From Favolaschia claudopus (Eukaryota > Basidiomycota > Agaricomycetes > Agaricales > Mycenaceae), in contig JAWWNJ010000016.1 in the NCBI GenBank assembly GCA_037176885.1, forward strand, positions 1,302,001-1,366,000: a stretch of 64,000 nt of DNA. Reading direction: 5' to 3'. Every line of letters starts with the position of its first letter. The first letter of the stretch is position 1. The notes beneath the pieces were generated by a model. It ran no database searches and was not told the origin of the DNA. It was given only the letters and a program-made list of their open reading frames with translations. The position numbers and the translations under genes are program-made. Below, piece by piece: positions 33,113 to 45,537 of this stretch.

Positions 33113-33579
33113 CCCTGAAAACCTGTTCCTTTAACGGGATATTCGGAAGGAAGAAGTTGTGCAGACACTGAGCAGGAAGATATGCGCCAAGCCAGGCTTC
33201 TCGTACCATATACAAGATCGCGCCGCACGGTCACTCTCATCGTGACCACAACATGCGATTGAAATTCTCTCGCACATGAATATTCACAGTGAGGGTATTC
33301 TTGCTTCATCTGGTCGACGGCCCATGGTAGTCGGAAAGGAAGAGGTCTCGTGGAGAATGCGTCGAAGGCCTGAGGTTCCCGTGACGATGGTGTGGCCCGT
33401 AGAAAACGCCCCTTCGCAACTCATCGTAAAAGTTTACTCCCCGACAGGAAGACAGCGTTGATCCGAACGAAAGTCATGGAGGCCGTCCGGGATACCGGGG
33501 ATTGTGGAAACAGGATACAAGGGTCCTTGGTGAGACACTCCGCAAGACTGAAACTTTCTGTTCTACCAGTAAACTTTGC
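33113..33579. other. Intergenic between GH16 and the transposon
   Basis: Upstream region of GH16 running into the left flank of the Plavaka element. No gene is supported. The exact transposon end lies somewhere in the last 100 bp and could not be fixed. Confidence 0.4.
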
Positions 33580-33755
33580 AGTAAACATTACTTACATCTG
33601 TAACAGAAAGCTTACCAGTAAATCAAGAATACAGTATGTGCAGTATATGGAACAGAAAAGAAAGCTTTCGGCACGACAGAAAGTGATGCCGAAAGTAAAG
33701 CTTTCGGCGAGGCAGTAAATGATCCGGAAAGCAATGCTTTCATCACCAAAAATGT
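33580..33755 (+). repeat. Left subterminal inverted region of the Plavaka element
   Basis: Contains the outer GTAAACATTACTTAC and inner CATCACCAAAAATGT blocks shared with the right end in inverted order. Between them are several AGAAAGC/GCTTTC motifs and a perfect hairpin, CCGAAAGTAAAGCTTTCGG (about 33692-33710). Confidence 0.7.
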
Positions 33756-34720
33756 AAACGTGACTCGAGGCCCTTGCGAAGGCCTTCAAATGCGCTCAAG
33801 ACCTCACGAGGGAACTCGAGGCTTGGGCAGCACCCCAAGGCTCTCATAACTGACCAAACAAAATTTCAATCCCACGTAAGGGGTCCCAGGCTGGAATGCC
33901 CTTACGAGGCCTTGAGCGCCCTTACGAGGACTGGGACAACCTCATCCCCTCTTTTGCCTTTTCACTTCGCTCAAATCAATTCATTTTAACACAATATTCA
34001 TTATACGCGAGTAACTACAGCAACAGTACAGCAATTGTAATTGAAAATACACTATGATAATGAAATTAGGGCTGAGTCGCAAGCAAATGACGACCACACA
34101 CCTTTAAGCAGCAGAATCTATACACGCTGGATAATAGAGGCGGGTTATCGAAGGAAAGAAGATGGGCAAACAATAGACTCACTTCAGTTTCTAGTTATCT
34201 GTAATACAAGAGGCAATGATCAGGGACAATTTAGTTGTAAATGAGAGTCGTACCAGGAAGACAATTTACACGTAGGTTCGAAACAGCACATACACAGTTG
34301 AGGGAGGTGATACACTGCGCGAGAAGATCAATACCAGTACCATCTGCGTTAAACTGACTCACGGCGAATGCGATACAGCGTCCTGATCCTGGTAAGTGAG
34401 GAACAGTGAGAATATGGAACATCAACGAAAGGAAAGACGCACCGGGAACAGGTACATTTAATTACAGCTAAACCGGGGGTCAGCAACGCTCGTCAATGCA
34501 ACCAGGTGAGTGAGCTCACCAGAATATTAGTCGTTGGACATTTTGATTGCAAAAAGGAGAGGAAGGATCTGATGAAATCAGTGGTTCGTTGTCGAGCGAT
34601 GGAATAGCCAAACGCACTGCTGATCAATCAAAGTTAATGCATATTCTGGAGTGACAATGAGATTGGGCATGCATCAGAGGAAATTCGTACCGAGAGAAAG
34701 CAGTCTAAGTGCGGGGGCGT
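33756..34720. other. Non-coding interior of the transposon, 3' of the DUF6698 gene
   Basis: About 960 bp with short repeated phrases such as CCCTTACGAGG (33899-33930) but no supported gene. Frames on both strands are short and none has a recognisable domain. Confidence 0.45.
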
Positions 34721-36467
34721 TAGGCAGGCAGGGCGGCGGCGTCGGAATCGGCGGCGGCGCGACGCCGACGCCGACGCTGCGCGAGAACATCTTCTTCGTC
34801 GGAACTCTTCTCGGCTTCGGACTCCGAGTCAATCGTTGCGCCACCAAAAACCTGCCTGGAATAAAGGATCAGTCAAATGAAACCAAAGAACAAAGAAACC
34901 GTTACTGTTGGCACCAATCCAGAAGCTCCTGCGGCCATACATCCTCTGCATCGTCGGGGTCTGCGACACAGAGCTTGATCAAAGAGTTGAATAATTTTTC
35001 GAAGTTGTATTCGCCGTCGCGAACTGTCCAGTCGCTTGTTCCGAGAGCGGTTCGAGCCTACGCAAATGAATGATATCGTGGAGAAATAAGAGATTGGGCT
35101 CACCTGTACGACGGCATAACAAATCATTTCCGGCGTCACCTTCTTGACGTTATGGAGGGAAGCGTTGGATGTTTTGGAAATCTTCTTTCCTGCGCCGAGG
35201 ATTGCGTATTGCGGGCCGAGCCATATATGTCGCAAGAACTTCAAACCGTTAGCGAGTGATTCAAGAAGGTATAAAGAGGAAGCTCGTACCCGCGGTATCG
35301 CGTCACCGCGAAGCAGTCCTTGATCCAGAACTTCGGGATTGTAAGAGTCATCTGCGTACAGGAAAGAAGAATAAGGCTTGTAGAGCAGCTTGTATCGGCC
35401 GGCGACAATATTCTGCAAAATGCTTGATACTTGTGTAAGCATAGTGCGGGATCGCATGTGGAACAAGTACGCACGGGTTCGGAGGGGACGGATCTGGAGA
35501 GGGAGAGCTTCCTTCATCACTGCAGGGGGTGAGCGCTCATGAAGAGATCATGGTAAATTACTAACGACGATGCAGGTGGCGTGGGCAGACTACTGGTGCG
35601 AAGTCGTAAGCCGGCGCGGACCCCAACCCAAAGGATATCGAAGACTTACGGCGAATTGACGGTAGGGAAAACTAGTGGAGGGAGCTTGAGGCGGTCTGCG
35701 TAGCCGATGATGAAATGGCGTAACATGGGATGGCTAAGACCACGGTCGGTCTTTTTCTCGTGTGTCGAAACGGGGGGGTATATGACGTGCTTCGTGGGAT
35801 CAGGGACAAAGTATAAAAGTTTGTGTTTAAGACCGTTCGTGTCGCTGGTGCGTGCACTGGTTGCAGCTTGACGCATCTAAAGCAACTGATGAGGGCGTAT
35901 GAATTGTCGGAATGAAAAATGCAACGCACTGTGGTGACAAGCCGCTCCCATTGATCCGGTTTCTCAGCCATTTCAAGATAGAACTGCTTCATTGGGTCCA
36001 GGAGATCGGGGTCGACGGCGAAGAGTTTATCGAAGGCAGCCGCATAACGAAGCTCCCTAAACGACTTAAGAGAAAATGTTGTATGTGGGAAGGATAGCTT
36101 ACTCGGGAGTGAATGAAGAAGAGCCCTCGCCCCAATTAGATTCGGTGCCGTAGGTCATTACGAGCGAGATGTCGAAGAAGGGATTGACGCCGCGGGGGAA
36201 GTGTTTGGATGCCGAAATCAGTCTCTCGAACGCATTCATAGATTGGCTGGGAGGAGACATGAGACTGAGTTGTAGAGAGGACAAAGCAGCTTACTAAAGG
36301 GTCCTCTTGCGCTTGCTAGCCGTCCTTCCCGGCGCTATTCCCCTCACAATTTCATCGTAGCGACGCTTGACGGCTGGCGGGAGGGAGGAAGCTGGAGGGA
36401 CCGTGGGGGCTGGGGCAGAGCTAGAGACACCAGAGGAGGCGGGAGGAGGAGGAGGAGGTCCAGCCAT
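34721..36467 (-). CDS. DUF6698 protein, probable transposon passenger
   Basis: Protein of the Agaricomycete family DUF6698; function unknown. The ATG at 36467 (RC) gives a Pro-rich N-terminus (MAGPPPPPPASSGVSSS) followed by AVKRRYDEIVRGIAPGRTAS. Further exons carry FFDISLVMTYG, LFAVDPDLLDPMKQFYLEMA, LKHKLLYFVPDP, SHPMLRHFIIGYA, RTRAYLFHMRSRTMLTQVSS, YKPYSSFLYADDSYNPEVLD, FLRHIWLGPQYAI and EDVWPQELLDWYQ. The last exon encodes a Glu/Ser and Arg-rich tail (DSESEAEKSSDEEDVLAQRR) ending at TAA 34721-34723. It lies between the inverted ends of the Plavaka element, 330 bp from the transposase and on the same strand. It may be cargo or an accessory transposition factor. Confidence 0.83.
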
Positions 36468-36794
36468 GGGATGATGATGGTAGAAGACAAGGAGCGTGTC
36501 GGCGATCGAAGGATTTTGAAGGAGTGTGACGTCACATCTCACGTGCTCTGTGACTTTCGCGTCTCGCGCGCGTTTTCGTTTTGTTTTACGCTGTTCCCGC
36601 TATTCATTCCTTCAAGTAAAAAATGGGTAGCTCATTAATAAGTATTTAAGCTGACTAGAAGTAGTTCTGCGACCAATTTTGTGTCCCCCTCAGCTGAAAA
36701 CACCACAATAATGATTCTCCCCGACGTCGAGAGTTTTTTCACTCTGTCAATGATCACTATTGAGAAAAGCATTTGCAAAGAATTATGAATAACA

Positions 36795-39700
36795 CTACAG
36801 GGCGTCGTATCCGTATGAATTAGTAATATTTTCGTCGTTTTCACCCTCATAACCCTCATCATCGCCCCCATTGTCTTCATCGTGACTTTCCTCATCTTCC
36901 GAATCTTCTTCGTTTTCACCTCCTGAGTCTGAGGATCCTAATTCCTCATCTTCCCCTTCTCCCTCATCCGCATCCAACTCGAGATCAGATTCATCGACAG
37001 AAACTCCGCCAGCGGGAGCATCAGCTTCATCCTCCTCCTCCGAGTCGACACCTTCTTCAGAGGTATCCGAATTTTCGACGTTTCCAGGTGACGAAGTGCT
37101 TGAATATGTAGCTCTATGGCCAACAGCATGGTCACAGTACCGCATAAACATGTCTCGGTCGACGAAACTAACAAAACTTGGTCATGATTTCCACGAACGG
37201 AATGGGGTGAGTCTGCTCACCAGTTAATGTAATAGAAACGAAAGTCAGTGTCATCCTGCTCGGGTCGACGAGCAATAGAGGGAGGTAGAAGGTCGGATGT
37301 ACGCCCATAATGGAACGCCGGGATGACGTGAGCTGCGCGGATAACCTCCGATGGATCTAAAAAACCAAATGCTCCACCATCCTCGAAATCCACAAACCCA
37401 ACACGATGAAGCCTACGCGCCTGCCACCCCGCTTTGTAGCTCAAGTCACGCCCAAACCATCGAACCCACAAGAACTCCATCCGTTGGATTCGCAGGGATT
37501 TGGATCTCTCTCCGACATGACGAATCTCCGCATGAAAAATTCCAAGAACGCGTGCATACCAGTAAGGATGAGCAGTAGAACTGTCGTCTTGATCTTCACG
37601 GGAAAGAACCATGATATCGGATTTGGTTCGCGGGTTGATTGTGTCTTCGTCCCTGCCCATGTCATAAGTTGTGTAGTTGATGCGCATTACCTGGTGAGCA
37701 TAAATTCGATGCTGAACGATGTTCACGTCCAGTAGGTCTTGATCCGAGAATTCTGTTTCGTCCCCGTCGTACGGAAGATCAAGCAAACGCGCCAAGAGGT
37801 GCGACTTCAATTGTGGCAAGAAATTCTGAATTAGAATGAGCTTCCCGCGCGCCGACACAGCACCTCACTCACCTTGACTGCTGGGTCACCGTCAGTCTCA
37901 TCAAGAAACTCGTAGATATTGTAAAAGGCTCTTTTCGATTCCGAGATATGGTGATGTTGCCGGGGAGGTGTACGCGGTAAAGGCTCGTTCTCTGGACGTA
38001 TTCTGTCGCCAGCTCCGGAATTTTGAACACTGTCTGGAGCGGTAATATTGTCGGCGGCGGCGGCATCGTTCATACGGTTGTTCATGGAAATTAAGATGCG
38101 GTTACGCCGCTCGTGATTCGCAATTTGTGGCTCCACATCGCGCTTGTTGGTACGAGAATATAGTTGTTTGACTCGCCGGTGTGCAAGCTCAGACTGCAGT
38201 GAAATAAAGGTCAGTTGCGTCGCTGCATTTCGACGGAGAAAACTCACATTTTGCGTTGAGACAGAATCTGTTGTCCCAACTCGGGGGATTGCGTCTGGAT
38301 AGTGTCCAATCGAATGCCATTTGTAGGTTGAGAGGTTGAAATACTTTCGTTTCTTTGAGCCTTGAGCGGGAGCCGTAGACGATGAATTAGTTTTGGAATT
38401 TTTCTTAGCCTGACGCCGGATCCGGCGGTTATACTCGGATGGGAGCTCGTATGTTTCATAGGCTTCGCAAGTGGTGCGGCGAAAGCGCCGCATCTCAACG
38501 CCGAGCTCGGTGGTCGTCTTGCGAAAACAGTTGAGAGAGATGCCGGTGTGGAGACGGAGCTTCGCGTAGGCATGCCACGTTGCCAATGTGAAACATACGG
38601 TAAGGACGAGGCTATTATGCGGCTCGGGAAGCAAACCCTCGAGGGCTGGTATGAGGCACTGTTTGCAGATTAGATCGTGAACAACACGCACAAATTTAAA
38701 TCAGAACACAAACCTGGAGAATATCTTCAAAATCTCGTGCCGCCATTTTCTTCATATCGGATACATTGCGATGGAAACGCCGTATCGTACCTCTTCCAAA
38801 CGTTGGAATCTGTCGGAAGCTACAATATCTTAGCAAACCAATACTCAGCTCAAGATTTAATGGAAAACACAGACCGTGAATTCAATTCATCAACCGCTTC
38901 GATGCCCAATGTGTATAAGATGCGCACAATGTGCGTGAAAAATGCCTTCACCACGCCGAGTTCAACCTCATGCAGCAGATCCGGAACGAACATTGAGAAC
39001 AGGTTGAAACCGTGCTCAGCCAGCACTGAGAACGCGTTCTGTAACATTATGTTACAATGACCGTAAGAACAACGGAAATTTATCAAAACTCAAAACTTAC
39101 CCGAGTTGGGACCCAAGATTGAGGACCGAGAAGCCTATCGACTGCTGCACTGCCCACGAGGCGACCCTGCGCATAGATCCACCCTCGAACGCGTTCGATC
39201 ATCTGCCGCCAAGAGCTGCTATCTTCGCGGAGGTTACCTCGTCGCCGCATATCGGCCTTAGAGCCCATGTCCAAAATTTGGTCCTTCTTGACAAAACAGC
39301 GCGGGCAGGGGCATCCGCCGAGATTTTTGATTGTTGCAAGCAATACTCTGTCATGTCGGTCAGTTACTGCAACCATGAACATAAAGGAAAACAGTACTTC
39401 TCGGGATAATCAGCACCGTATGTGAAAAAACGAGGAAAGATCAACCGTTTGACCTGATCGTAGCACTTGACGGCGATCCCATTCACGTAGGCATGAATAA
39501 ATTCGGGGGACAAGAGCAAATCCCATACGCGATGCATCAACTCTCGTTTTAGGTGCGTAAGGACCTCTGCTGATGGTGGAACTCCGAAGGTATTGCGATA
39601 AAAGTCGATTAGCGTGTCCGGAAGCTGGAAAGAAATATCAATAAAAGCGTGAAACGGAAAAAAGAACTTACTGAGGGAAGGTATGCCTGATGGTGACATG

Positions 39701-41033
39701 CGTTAGACGTCGGCTTGGCTCGCGTATACTTAGATTGATTCCCGAAGAATGTATACAGCGGCCAGAGGGAAGCGTCGCCAAAATTTGCAAGATGTGTCGA
39801 GTCGGACCAAAACATGTAAGCGGCGATTATCGTTTCAAGATGTAGCGGGGCAGTTTTGGGAAGAGATTTATGCTCCTTGAGCATCGAAGGAGTTGTGTAG
39901 ATCTCGCCATAGAGTGGTTGGTGACCGAGGGGAAGCGGAGGCAGACCAAACTCGTCGACAGGATGGTCGTGTTCATCCATCGAAGCATCAGGGTTGTCGG
40001 GATCGTGTTGAGGATCCCATCGCAACTCAAACGGGGTTATATGGTACTGTTGGAAAGCGGGACTCTGAAAAGCTTCGACCATGACGTCCAGAAGCGGACG
40101 ATACATAATTCCTGTGATCTCAAATTCGACCGCCTGCGCCTCAGGAACTGCGACCTTGGGAGCAGGCAGCTTGAGCTTCACGCTGCCCGTTTTCCATCCA
40201 TCGGGGGCTTGGCCCGGCATAGCATCGACAGCATTGTCAAGCCGTTTATTCTCTCGAGCGGCGCTGAATCCCCGTAGATTTTCGCGATCCCAGTCCTCAG
40301 ACCAAATGACTTTATTCACCAGCTCATCTAGTTTTTGGTGCGTGCGCAGATTGCCTCCTAGATGGAACCAGCTCATCAACCGCCCGACAGTCGCGTTCAA
40401 AAACGGAAACCAAGGCGCCGTCGATGAAGAACTATCGGCTGAGACGACAGAGTCGGGAGTTAGAAGACCAGGAGAGCGGCAGAGGTCCTCCAGACAGATG
40501 GAGTCCTCGGGGTCGTGGGTCGGACGGTGCGGAAAGACTTTATATACACCAAAGGTATTGGGTTCGGTTTTAATCCAAGTGGGAGGCGACGGGGGCGCGC
40601 ATGAATTCGGTTCAGGATCGGGATTTGGTTCCGTGACAATCGTAGGAGGCGGAGGCGGTAAGGGTTGTGGTGGCTCTGGCGGTTCATCGCGGTATCGTGC
40701 TGGGAGGCGGATTCGGCGCCCGGGGCGGCCACTTGGGCGCAGTGGTAGAGGACTCGGGGAACGTGGTAGATCAGGAAGAGGCTTGGAATGCGAGTTCAAG
40801 ATTTGAGGAGAAAGAATATGTATCAGAGTACTCACCGGATCGTTTACAGCCTGCGATGCAATTTCCTCCAAAGCACGAGTTGCTACAGCAGCCAGTTCGG
40901 CGTGGTGGGTTTCTAGGGCATGCGAGACGGATCTATGAGTGCGTTCCGCCTTCTTCTGGCATTTCTTGTAGTGATTAAGGAGGCCGCGGGAACCACTGAC
41001 GCCCTCTCCGCAGAAAGTACACTTGACGGCCAT
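36795..41033 (-). CDS. Plavaka-family transposase
   Basis: Transposase of the Plavaka group (CMC superfamily). The ATG at 41033 (RC) opens with a C2H2-like finger (MAVKCTFCGEGVSGSRGLLN then HYKKC). A Pro-rich linker follows, then core phrases typical of the family: DSTHLANFGDASLWPLYTFF, GNQSKYTRAKPT, LMHRVWDLLLSPEFIHAY, LGGCPCPRCFVKKDQI, MFVPDLLHEVELGVVKAFFT, FGRGTIRRFHRNVSDMKKM, CLIPALEGLLPEPHN, HRRVKQLYSRTNKRD, INYTTYDMGRDEDTINPRT, HPYWYARVLGIFHAEI, MEFLWVRWFGRD and FGFLDPSEVIRAAHVIPAF, ending in a long acidic tail with stop at 36795-36797. About ten introns join in frame with canonical borders and no stop was seen, so the element may be autonomous. Confidence 0.91.
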
Positions 41034-41379
41034 GATGACAAGAAAGACAATAGATATGAGAAAGAAAGCAAAGTTTTTCATGTAGTTGACCAAAGGGAGG
41101 GTATCCAGACGGTGGGTGAAGGCAAGCGAAGTCGTTTGCAAGTCGTCGTGGCGCTCGAGAAGAGTGCAAGGCAGTCGTCTGGAAGCGAAGATTGGACCGA
41201 TGAAGTCCGTACAGACAGAAGCCTCTTAAAACAGGAGCCGGGGCTGGGGTCGTGCTTGCGAGGACCTTGAGAGATGAGCTCCAGCCTAACGCGTCCTTGA
41301 CCGTCGCGTCCAAGCCTTGAGCCGGATTGCCGGCATCTTGACAGGCCTCATCACTGCCACAACCCCTCGGAAGTTTCCG

Positions 41380-41507
41380 ACACTTTTGGTGATGTTCTGG
41401 AGCACTTTCTGGGGCCCAGAAAGCAAGCCAGAAACAATAGCTTTCTGCGCCAGCAGAAAGCACTGGCTTCTGTTCCGCAGAAACCCATCCGGTAAGCAAT
41501 ACTTACC
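41380..41507 (-). repeat. Right subterminal inverted region of the Plavaka element
   Basis: Inverted counterpart of 33580-33755. Inner block ACACTTTTGGTGATG, then AGAAAGC/GCTTTCTG clusters, then GTAAGCAATACTTAC at the outside. Confidence 0.7.
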
Positions 41508-42841
41508 TGAAATTCAGAAACAATAAGATACTGGTTCGGCTTCTGCGCCAACGGCGCGGAGAAGGGTCAGGTGTGTGTCCCGCCTTGCCTGATTCAAGTG
41601 TAACCTGCTAATCTCGTTTGTAGATCCATTTAATTCTCTGGCGTCAGCACATCATCTCCATGCTCATTCAGATTGGTGCCAGCGCTGAGGACATCGGCGG
41701 GTGTGTTATTCCTCCTCTTTTCCCCTCTCTTTTGCGGCAGCCAAGCCGCAGAGCAGCACTGTACATACTAGTAGCGGTCTTACATCAAATAGATACATGT
41801 TTTTCTCTCTTTCTTTTCCCTTCTCTTTCGCCCCGTCCCAGTGGCAGCCTCTGTATTTAGGGTCCAATATCTACATCAGGATAACATCAAGTAAGTAATA
41901 CATACGCCTCGCCTCCTTGTACATTATTTCGTGGGTGAAATGTTAATTTACGAATTCAACTTCATAAAAATTGGGCCGTGCCTTACATAAATTCGCCTTG
42001 AGCTGCTATAACAGAAAAGGCAGATACTTGATTGGGATGTAGCTCGATGTGCCTCTTTTCGAACTAAATGTGCCTCAAAATCGTTCATCTGCCTCGTCTC
42101 GCCCTATCTGCCTCGCATCAATCCTCGATCCATATCATCTGGGCCCGCCGTTTTGTCAATCCTCACGGAGAAAAGCAAAAGACTTGCAAAAGACTCTGAA
42201 AGTCGAACATAATTACGTAACTATCAAGCACGTGATCAGTGTCGGTAATGTAAGTATCCCGGACCGACAGAAACTTCGTGAACCAATTTAGCGCACGCTT
42301 GGACCGGGAGGATCTGGTTCGCTGAGGACTCGACGCACCACAAATATTTAGCAAAGAAAAAATATAGAAGAGGGTGGTGTGAGGGGAACCGAACAGACGG
42401 TAGATTGCAATCGGCCCACTTTCTCAAAACACATAGGATTACCCCTACACCATACAGCCCAAATTCTCGGTTCGAGCGGAGGATTATCGATTATCACCGT
42501 ATCTCAATGATTATACTTGATTACAACACTGTTTTTTTCCTCGACATGGAAGCCAACAAAATTCATATGCGCGGGGTCTGCATTTGCTCACATTCATCTT
42601 GAGTAATTATTAGTAGTCTAAAATCTGGGTAACACTGCAACTATTGGGAAGAATATTTTGATTACTTACACTGACTCGCGCCTAAAAAAGAAGGGATATA
42701 AGTGTTTCAACAATATGGCCCGGGATGGTGGGGAGTTGCGGAACCTACTCACCAATCTCACGAGTCTATCAATTTGTCACCATTTTCAATTGCGCAGCTG
42801 CTCACAACCAGCTTGCGTTATTAGATCATTCATTCAACCGT
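41508..42841. other. Intergenic, about 1.3 kb, no supported gene
   Basis: Right flank of the transposon and 3' flank of the DUF6593 gene. A short run of repeated GTGCCTC/CTGCCTCG phrases lies at 42050-42120. No frame shows family resemblance. Confidence 0.4.
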
Positions 42842-43706
42842 TCAGTCGATTCTCTGCCCACAGAGAAGCAGGACCGCCGCGACGATGGAAGCGTCTTGCA
42901 GACCCAATTGAACCGCATCCGGAGTCAACTCTATCACAACTGTTTCGTCTCCGCGTGATATTCGACCTAGAAATGTCGGTGTTGGACTTGCTGCTGAGCT
43001 TAGCTGGAGCAGGTTGACAAAGACGTTAGTGCAGTGTCGGTGCGGAATGAGAGGAGCATTGAACTGACGTTGATATATTGATTATCTGGAGACCAAACAT
43101 ACTGGAAGCCGCGCACGGTCATTGTTCTATACCTGCTTAAATTTGAGAATTATTTCTGAAGGGATAAAGAAGATTCACTGACGTCTGGTCTCTTGACACC
43201 CTCAACCACGCCTTCGTTTCCTGCTTTGGCACCGCACCGCGTACTTCAACACTCGTCTTACCCTTTCCCCATTCAATTAACCCAACACTTATCTTCTCCA
43301 AAGCACTCTTGAACACCGTATACCCAGCCAAACTGTTATCCGTCGAGATCGTGTAGTGAACGTGCGAATTGCGAGCATCTAGCACGCTGCAGTTGAGAAC
43401 ATTTAGAACGCTCGTGGTATGCGCATACGGGCTCGGGGAGGTGAGGCAGAATGTGGTGAGATTTCCTGGCTGGGGCGCCGGAGTCACGCTTGTATTCGTG
43501 TTGGTGACCCGGTCCGGGATTGGTAATGGGTTTGAGTAGACGTATGGCAGAGCGCCATAGAGTGACGGCTGCGGAGATGAGCTAGAGAGACGTCGACTGT
43601 TGCTACCTCCGCCACGGTTGGTATTTTCATGTGGGGAGCGAGACAGTCGATTCGAGGCCCCTTTGACCCAGACTCCGTATGGATTGAGATTCGTGTCGAC
43701 CGGCAT
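42842..43706 (-). CDS. DUF6593 protein, copy 1
   Basis: Agaricomycete DUF6593 family (beta-rich domain, function unknown). The ATG at 43706 (RC) gives MPVDTNLNPYGVWVKG and a Ser/Pro-rich N-terminus. The domain follows: VLNCSVLDARNSHVHYTIST, DNSLAGYTVFKSALEKISVG, LIEWGKGKTSVEVRGAV, KAWLRVSRDQT, YRTMTVRGFQYVWSPDNQYI, PTPTFLGRISRGDETVVIEL and LQDASIVAAVLLLCGQRID, stop at 42842-42844. Two introns sit at the same positions as in copy 2 (54722-55578). About 350 bp of upstream DNA is also shared with copy 2, so this is a segmental duplication in inverted orientation rather than retroposition. Confidence 0.87.
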
Positions 43707-45537
43707 TGCAAGTATGGGGTGATTGGGCTGGTTTTCTATCCCAAGTGCTTCTTCTTTGTTCGCGTTCCTACTGCTTCGACGATGCTACACAATCTTCACC
43801 TTTTATCAGAGAACTAGCATCCTATTTTACTCCCCAACGAAGTCAAAGTACCAGTGAGTGCTGGCGATCTCGGAGAGCAAAGAATGAATTCGACCTCACG
43901 GTAAGCCAGAGGAACCGAGCATGAGCAGACTCGAACCCCGTCCGTACGCACTCCAAACTTCGTTATTTCCATATCCGCTTGTTTGCAATCCCTGAAATCC
44001 TGTCTATCGCGGTCGTTCTGGGTTTCGCGGAGATGGCTCACAGAGCCTCTGCGCGTTTATTGGTGAGCAGCAAGCTGCGACAGTGCATTGGAGTCTGGGG
44101 AGATTCAGAGAATTTGGAGGTATCATCGCTTGCACAGCACCAGCTGACCAACTCAGTCTTGGAGGGCTGGCGGGGTTGAAGGATTTGATGCGTCCGCACT
44201 GCCACAAAAAAAAGTCCGCCGCGTTTCAAGACGGGACGGGAAGGTATATGACTCGAGAAGCGAGCGCACTTGGATTATATAGCGATCGAGCGTCTTCGAG
44301 TCTTTAGTTCGAGTCAAGAGACGTGATAACGAGGGCAGCAGGCCCGAAAGCAAAGCAAATAGTCGAGCCGCCAGTTGACGCGGAAGCGGGGTGCGTTGGC
44401 AAGTGAAGCATCCATCGTACCAGTTCACCACGCCGAGGATCTGAGCAAGCCTGAAGGCCTTCGAGGAATCGAATTCTGCTCCGCTGATTTGGATGGCCAA
44501 GTGCGAGCTCATGAGTACAGACACAGACACGGAGACATAGCAGGATATGATAGACGCTCCGGGAAAAGTCAGTGCGGCACCGGCTTTTGCACTGGTCACA
44601 GTGGCCCCACCATCGCCCGCAAATTATGGATCGTGTCGCAGTCGTTCTTGAAATCTCTTTTGAAGAAGACTCCCCCACATCCCGACCGAACGTTGAAGAG
44701 AAGGACTGAGGCAAGGCCTAAACCCCAGGGTCGTCAAAAGCGATAGATTCAATCTTTGACTTCGTCGAATCGTGAGCACAACTTGAAGCCGAGTACTTGG
44801 GTGCTGAGCACAAAAGAATCTGGTTTCAAACTCCGACTGATCTCTCACCAAGCGGAGTTTGATACTCATGATAACTCTTCTCTTGTAAGTTGTCATCGTC
44901 ACCGTCTTCCACTGTCCCTCTCTCTGGAATTGGTCTACTTACTCCACGTCTGAAAGTGAACGAGGGCGTAGATATCGATGTCAACGGTGGTCGATGATCG
45001 CGAGTCGTAGTGCTCAAAAGCCACTGTCTTTTCCACAAAGATTCTGGTTCCATTCCGGCTCAGTGTAACCGCCGTTAGGCCCGTTCTCGGGGAGCTGTAG
45101 GGTGCGGGTTTTTTTTCATGCCCGGCGAACTTCAATGGATAAATCTCGATATTGGCAATTTGGAAATGCACCGTGTATAAACGAGCCGTCGTCGGTCTCT
45201 ATCAAAGTAGCAGCAAGTCCGAGTCCTGCAAGACACACTTTGGCAAATTTTCTTCAAATTTCAGGACGACTACTGCGACTATTACTTCGAGTTGAGGCGT
45301 TGACGATTCTGCCACAAAGGGACCAGCTCAGCCACTCAATGGTGTGACCTCGAGAAGTCAGGAGAAGTCACGGAAAGGGTCACTCTTCCTCGAACCCTAC
45401 AGTGCTCATTTTGGCAAATGCATCCCGACTTGCGGCTTTCCAACCTAGACAGCCTTCCCGTCATGAAACGGGTAGGTCTTTGTTATATTCTACGGTCATG
45501 ATAGCTCAAAAACACTCAGCGACTCGCGAAATCCATA
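43707..45537 (-). other. Unresolved region with minus-strand coding islands
   Basis: The first 350 bp are the duplicated DUF6593 upstream region. Beyond it, minus-strand islands look coding: an ATG-started one at 44826-45053 (GVSRPIPERGTVEDGDDDNL), one around 44950-45160 (LTAVTLSRNGTRIFVEKTVA) and one around 44160-44600 (hydrophobic, LTFPGASIISCYVSVSVSVL). They could not be joined into one splice-consistent gene, so a small membrane protein or a relic are both possible. Confidence 0.25.

Larger units (their letters stand above)
33580..41507 (-). mobile_element. Plavaka (CMC/CACTA-like) DNA transposon, apparently intact
   Basis: About 8 kb unit carrying a full-length Plavaka transposase and a DUF6698 gene, both leftward. 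Both ends hold clusters of AGAAAGC/GCTTTC(G/T) motifs. They also share ordered blocks in inverted orientation. The outer block at 33580-33595 (GTAAACATTACTTAC) matches the RC of 41492-41506 (GTAAGTATTGCTTAC). The inner block at 33741-33755 (CATCACCAAAAATGT) matches the RC of 41380-41394 (CATCACCAAAAGTGT). These mark subterminal inverted regions; the exact tips and target-site duplication could not be fixed, so the true borders may extend some tens of bp outward. Confidence 0.82.

Noticed and set aside
40081..40806. 241-codon plus-strand frame, Gly/Arg-rich at the end
   Set aside because: Antisense to the Pro-rich linker of the Plavaka transposase.
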